Assembly (NCBI RefSeq): GCF_022965805.1
Contig: NC_133105.1
Location: 27,131,208-27,195,207 of the forward strand
Length of the DNA: 64,000 bases
Reading direction: 5' to 3'
Source: Primulina eburnea
Taxonomy: Eukaryota > Streptophyta > Magnoliopsida > Lamiales > Gesneriaceae
Positions within the stretch are counted from its first letter, which is position 1. Each line of letters begins with the position of its first letter. Shown here in pieces: positions 59,301 through 64,000 of the stretch. The notes beneath the pieces were generated by a model, which saw only the letters and a list, made by a program, of their open reading frames with translations, was not told where the DNA came from and did not search any database. A program made the translations under genes and the position numbers.

Positions 59301-60420
59301 GAGGGGGATTGAAGCTAGACCCCATAAAGTTAAAGCCCTAGCCATTATGGGTTCCCCTCGCAATGTCCAAGAGGTCCATAGATTGACTGGGAGGATAGCC
59401 GCCTTAGCATGATTCATAGCTAGGTCGGCTTACATGAGCTTCTCTTTCTTTAAGATGCTCTGAAAGACCAAGAATATTGAATGGAATGAACAAAGTGAAG
59501 AGGTTTTCCGGGAACTGAAAGCCTATTTGAAAGAGCTACTTGTTCTCAACAAACCAGTCCGAGGTGAAGAGCTGGTGGTCTACTTGTCAGTTACTCCCCG
59601 GGGCGTCAGCTCGGTCCTGGTCAGAAGAGAAAGAACGACCCACCGGCCTGTCTATTTTGTGAGTCATGCCCTGAGAGGGCCTGAACTCAATTACACAATC
59701 CAAGAAAAGCTAGCCCTGGCTCTGGTTGTTACGACAAGGAAATTAAGGTCTTATTTCTTATCACATCCCATAACAGTTCTTACCAACAGTACCCTGGGCA
59801 GAATCGCAACATACCCAGATGCTTAAGGAAGATTGATCAAGTGGTTAATAGAACTCGATGAATATGACATCAAGTATGAACCCCGAACAGCAATAAAAGC
59901 ACAAGCCTTGGTCAATTCCTTGGCGGAAACGGTACATCTAGAACAAAAGCAACGATGGAAAATCTTCTTAGATGGATATTCTTGCCAGAAAGGAAGCGGA
60001 TTCGGCATTATAATTATCTCTCCATGGGGAGAAGAGACTGAAATCTCGGTTAACTTGGATTTCAGAGCGTCGAATAATGAAGTTGAGTGCTAGGACTCAA
60101 AATGGCCCGCAATCTGGTAATTTCCCGAGCCATCCTATACTCGGATTCCTAGATGGCCATCCAACAAAGTAATGATAAGTTTGACGTGAAGGATGATAAG
60201 ATGGTCAGATATAATTAGGTGTTGGATAAAGCCAAGGAAGGGTTCTCCAAACTCATTTCGGAGTTGATCCCCAGGGCAGATAATGAGAAAGTAGATCAAC
60301 TGGCCAGACTGGTCAGTGCTCTGGATCAGGTGGCCGAACCCGACCCAACTAGTCGAGAGCTTGTCTCTCAGATCGAACAATTGGATGACGTAATTGCTGA
60401 GGAGGAGGAATGAGACTAGA
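59301..60420 (+). pseudogene. Tat-like copy 2: RNase H and second RNase H
   Basis: Same blocks as 47440-48540: a TGA after the IAALA position, a TGA after FFKML, RPVYFVSHALRGPELNY, KLALALVVTTRKLRSYF, then WKIFLDGYSCQKGSGFGII and LDKAKEGFSKLISELIPRA. The first RNase H frame is not shifted here, unlike copy 1. Confidence 0.82.
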
Positions 60421-61510
60421 GATACGATATTCACCTATGTCTAAAAAATGGAAGACTACGCGGAGAAGAAATAAAGGCAAGGGAAATCAAAAGAAGGGCT
60501 ATCCGATTTGTAATGATCGGGGACATCTTGTTCAAGAGTTCTTTGTACCTACCACTCCTGAAAGGCCTGGGAGAAACAGAAGCTAATTACGTCTTTAGAT
60601 AAATACACGAAGGATGCTGCGGAAACCACCTGGGAAGTATGGTCCTTGCCCGTAAAACATTACTAGCCGGATTCTTCTGGCAGACTTTGAAAAGAGACGC
60701 CTCCATCCTGTTCAAAGCTTGTCATAGCAGTCAGAAACACGCCAACCTCCAAAAAAAGGCCAGCAGAACTTGTGAAGGCGGTCTTCGCATCATGTCCATT
60801 CAAACAGTGAGGCATGGACATTGTTGGGCCCTTCTTAATGGGCTCGGGACAAAAGAAATCATGTTTGTCGAAATTGATTACTTTTACAAATGGGTGGAGG
60901 CCGAGCCACTAGCCAAAATCACATAAAATGAAGTCTTCAAATTCCTATGGAAAAGTATTGTATGTGACCTCGAAAACTCATTTCTGACAATGGAAGATAG
61001 TTCTGCGGAGAGAAGGTTAGGGCCTGGTGTGAAGAGATGAATATCCAACAGCTATTCACCTCCGTAGCCTACCCCCAAGGCAATGGACAAGTTGAGGTCA
61101 CCAACATGACAATAGGACATGCTCTGAAGGCTCGGTTAGGGGAGACTCAGGGAAGCTAAGCAATTGAGCTCCCGACCGTACTCTGGTCTTACAGAACCAC
61201 AGCCCAGACTGCTACAAAAAAACACCTTACAACATGGTTTATGAAATGAAAGCAGTACTGCCCACCGAGATTGGGCAAGAAAGTTCTTTGATTACAGGGT
61301 ACGGCTCGAACTAAGTTGGCTCGGGCAAATTTGGAAATAGCTACACGTGGTTTGGATGAGTTTGGGCACGGGAAACTTAAGGCCCATCTCCACTTGGTCA
61401 ATGTAGAACGTGTGGAAACCCTCAGGGGGAAGATGAGCTCGATCTGTCCGACCAGGGATACATGCTTCATACCTACGGGGCATGCCCAAGCCCTCTCTAA
61501 TAGAAGGCCC
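60421..61510 (+). pseudogene. Tat-like copy 2: integrase
   Basis: HEGCCGNHLGSMVLARKTLL, FWQTLKRDASILFKACHSS, then core remnants (DIVGPFL-like, and PQGNGQVEVTN near 61072-61105). The C-terminal side shows LPTVLWSYRTTAQTATKK and LARANLEIATRGLDEFG. Many frameshifts and stops. It extends beyond the point where copy 1 is truncated. Confidence 0.78.
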
Positions 61511-61648
61511 TAGGTGGGGATCTAAGTGGGAGGGTAAGACCTCATACCAGGGTCTTTCTTCAATCGGACTTCACCGGCTTTCAGTTGCCTCAATCTTCTT
61601 GATTTCTCCGCCCAGGTCTTAGGGTGAATGGGTTCGGGACTCTCACCC

Positions 61649-61679
<31 letters not shown>

Positions 61680-62096
61680 GAGTTCTAAGGGCTCAGAGGG
61701 GCCTGGCTCAGATTTAGGGGGCTCGGACTCACCGGTAGGGGACAAGGTCTCATCTAAGTTGTCTAATAGCTCTTGGATATTGGACTCATCAGGAGAAGAC
61801 GTCTTAAAGCCTAAATACCAAGTTAGAATGAATAAACTTACTGAAGAAGGGGTCAGACTTTAAGGTCTCGGCTACGATGTTGGCTGGTTGGGAATTTGCT
61901 CGGAATTTCGGTAGAGTAACAGCTCGGAGAAAGGAAAGTAAGAATGTGCTACTGATACCTCGCATTTATAGGGAACATGAGCATCAGGATAGTCGTCTGA
62001 TCATCTAAAATCAAGGGCTTGGATTTTCTCGGGCAGGTGTACAGTTAACTCGGGAATTGAGCGGGCAGAGAATCTCGGCTGTTCATCTATGCTTCT
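61511..62096. other. Region between Tat-like copy 2 and the family E LTR
   Basis: No supported gene. It holds a CT microsatellite and GC-rich wording of the Tat type (GGCTCGG, CTCGGGCAG), probably the untranslated 3' part of copy 2. The end of its own LTR was not recognised. Confidence 0.45.
61652..61679. repeat. (CT)n microsatellite
   Basis: About 14 CT units. Confidence 0.95.
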
Positions 62097-62248
62097 GTAA
62101 TGCCCGAAAATTTAATCCTAGTAATCTATAATTATTGATATATAATTTGATATGATTATGAAAGGATTAATCGGGACACGAAAATAAGACATGAGAGGTG
62201 AAGCCGGGCGTCGGTGCATTACGAGCCAAGATTCTGGACAGAACCTCT

Positions 62249-62420
62249 GGCGCCCGAGCGGTGGAAAAATACCGCCCGAGCGCCAGTGTCCCACAAGAAT
62301 AGGTTTGGGACAGAACATGTGGCGCCCGAGCGGTAGAAAGTTACCGCCCGAGCGCCAATGGCTAAGCATCCGGGCAGAACATTCCGCGCTCGAGCGGTAA
62401 TGTTTAACCGCCCGAGCGCC
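62249..62420 (+). repeat. Array of three GC-rich hairpins in the family E LTR
   Basis: Units 62249-62284, 62321-62356 and 62385-62420 with arms GGCGCCCGAGCGGT and ACCGCCCGAGCGCC around about 8 variable bases. They correspond to the four units at 51265-51474. Confidence 0.88.
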
Positions 62421-62469
62421 GATCGAAAAATATGAAAATGTGCCACGTTTCTTGATGCATGCAAGTTGA

Positions 62470-62472
<3 letters not shown>

Positions 62473-62509
<37 letters not shown>
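62473..62509. repeat. (TA)n microsatellite in the family E LTR
   Basis: Uninterrupted TA, at the same relative place as 51143-51210. Confidence 0.95.
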
Positions 62510-62516
<7 letters not shown>

Positions 62517-64000
62517 AATCTTCCTTAGAAATCAGAAAAAGAAACGAGGAGGAAGCTTTATATCCTTACGCCTTTTTATTTCAATCCGTCCGTCTGATTT
62601 TGAATCCGACTTCAGTACTGTATTCCTATCAACGTAGGCTACAACTGGACGTAAGTTTTTCTACTTTTTGACATGTTTTGAAATTAGACTATTGTCAGAA
62701 TTGAATAGGATTCATATATGATGTTCTTGTCATGTTAGACATCATAGAATCGAAGTCAGATTGAGAAACAGACTGCTTATGAAATTGTTATGATTTTTGA
62801 AGTCGATTTGACTGAGAATTCATATCAGATATGTATGGTTATTGAGATTATGACTGATATCGATATTGATTATGAGTTCTGGTATTATATCTGTGATGTT
62901 GGGAATGACGGGGTTATCCAGACAGTATTGTTATGCCGTCGAAACATCAGTTGATTGATATTGATCAGATTCAGTAGTGATTTCGATTATATCGTGACAT
63001 CGTCGATATGGATTAGATTGTGTCTTGACTTGACATTGATCAGATTATGTGTTGATTTGAGTATTGATCAGAACAGGTATTGAATTGAGTTGTTTATTGA
63101 TATTATATCTGTTCGGTATTGTTATTACCAGATTGAGAATGGACCGAGATAGAGTCGGGACTTCTTCTTCTTCTGAGCGAGAAGATAAAGGTATAAATTA
63201 ATGTTGAGTTGAGATTGCACAACTTGAGTGAGGTTTGACTCGAGTTTCCCTAAATCACATACTTATTTTATTGCATTGTTATTTGCAATTGAATACGATT
63301 GATATTTTTGGTCTATGGATTTATAGACAATGTATGTCTTGAGTCATAAGCGGATATGCTTAGTCGTAGACATTTCATCTTGTGACAGAAGGGCCGGATA
63401 GTGAGGACTCGTCACTGGCCCATTGCACTTTGTCACAGGACATGATATTGGTGATAGGACCACAGTCCATGACGGATAGGTCAGGACACTGGATGTTTGG
63501 TTATATCGACGTGGATAGAACTGGAGTCTTTTCTATTACTATTGGTCGATATAGGAATACCACATCTGGACATCGGGATCCCTAGGCTAGGACTGAGTCT
63601 AGTCTAAAACGTGAAGTCACGAGTCTGAGTGACAATTACATTGATTTATATGTATTGATGTATGTTATGTTCCTGAATATGGTTCATATTCCTTGCTGTT
63701 CCTGATATTGGTACCGGTTTAGAATAGAGTTATTCTTGATATTGATTATGTTCCTGATTAGGGTACATGTTTAGAATATGACTTATTCTTGTTATTGATT
63801 CATGTCATGATTTTGATATGGGATATGATTTTCTGTTATGTGCTTTTATATTGTTTATATGATGGCATGTATACATGATTTATACTGGGATATTTATATC
63901 TCACCGGAGATATCCGGCTGTTGTCTTGTTTGTATGTGTACATGGCAACAGGTGGGCTAGGATCAGGGTCAAGAAGAGAACGAGGCTGGACTAGATAGCG

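Larger units (their letters stand above)
62097..64000 (+). repeat. Family E LTR, partial, plus strand
   Basis: Starts TGTAATGCCCGAAAATTTAA and matches the reverse complement of 49633-51604 from its minus-strand start to near its end (GGCAACAGGTGGG.TAGGATCAGGGTC). About 230 bp should lie beyond the window. Whether an internal region follows cannot be seen. Confidence 0.87.

Overview
This window looks like nuclear DNA of a flowering plant. It holds one multi-exon gene with GT-AG introns, AT-rich spacers and many nested LTR retrotransposons. The wording of the Copia gag domain and the extra ORF downstream of its pol resemble retroelements I remember from Lamiales, Gesneriaceae in particular (Dorcoceras/Primulina type). 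That family-level placement is inference. I support only two host genes: an SCL28-like SR splicing factor (22526-26110, +) and a short two-exon gene for a 71-residue membrane-anchored protein of unknown function (30537-31380, -). Almost everything else is transposable-element DNA in several layers.

Layout, left: 1-20847 is a nested stack. A minus-strand Copia element (A) supplies the frame: a gag fragment at 5036-5524 and an LTR split between 5586-6387 and 20663-20847. Its gag is cut by an internally deleted Ty3/gypsy element (C, 1-5035, minus). Its LTR is cut by a complete but inactivated plus-strand Copia element (B, 6388-20657, target duplication CAATA). Copia B carries gag-pol, an antisense ORF with its own TATA box and AATAAA, and a long extra ORF. 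That extra ORF was later split by a Ty3 solo LTR of family C (16413-19254, TSD TGAAG). The 5' LTR of Copia B also holds a 5S rRNA-like, Cassandra-like insertion. A diverged Copia LTR remnant follows.

Layout, middle: the SCL28-like gene, a decayed minus-strand LINE (26730-28290), two MITE copies and the small split gene. Then comes a decayed Ty3 element with two RNase H regions (Tat-like, copy 1, from about 31985 to 49107). Its protease region is interrupted by a 12.2-kb non-coding element (34017-46198, TSD ATATG) with the unusual order LTR-internal-LTR-internal-LTR.

Layout, right: a minus-strand solo LTR (E, 49633-51604, TSD ACAAG), spacer without a convincing gene, and a second Tat-like copy (55537-61510). 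Copy 2 shares several disabling mutations with copy 1. It is interrupted in the same protease region by a young non-autonomous element (55967-58938, TSD ACATC) whose interior is a minisatellite of short hairpins. The window ends inside a plus-strand LTR of family E.

Themes worth attention: (i) Copia B has a likely three-transcript organisation; (ii) four unrelated LTR-element families here contain perfect or near-perfect GC-rich palindromes, three of them in tandem; (iii) nested insertions can be ordered exactly from target-site duplications. All coordinates and splice junctions were read by eye, and no database search or alignment program was run.
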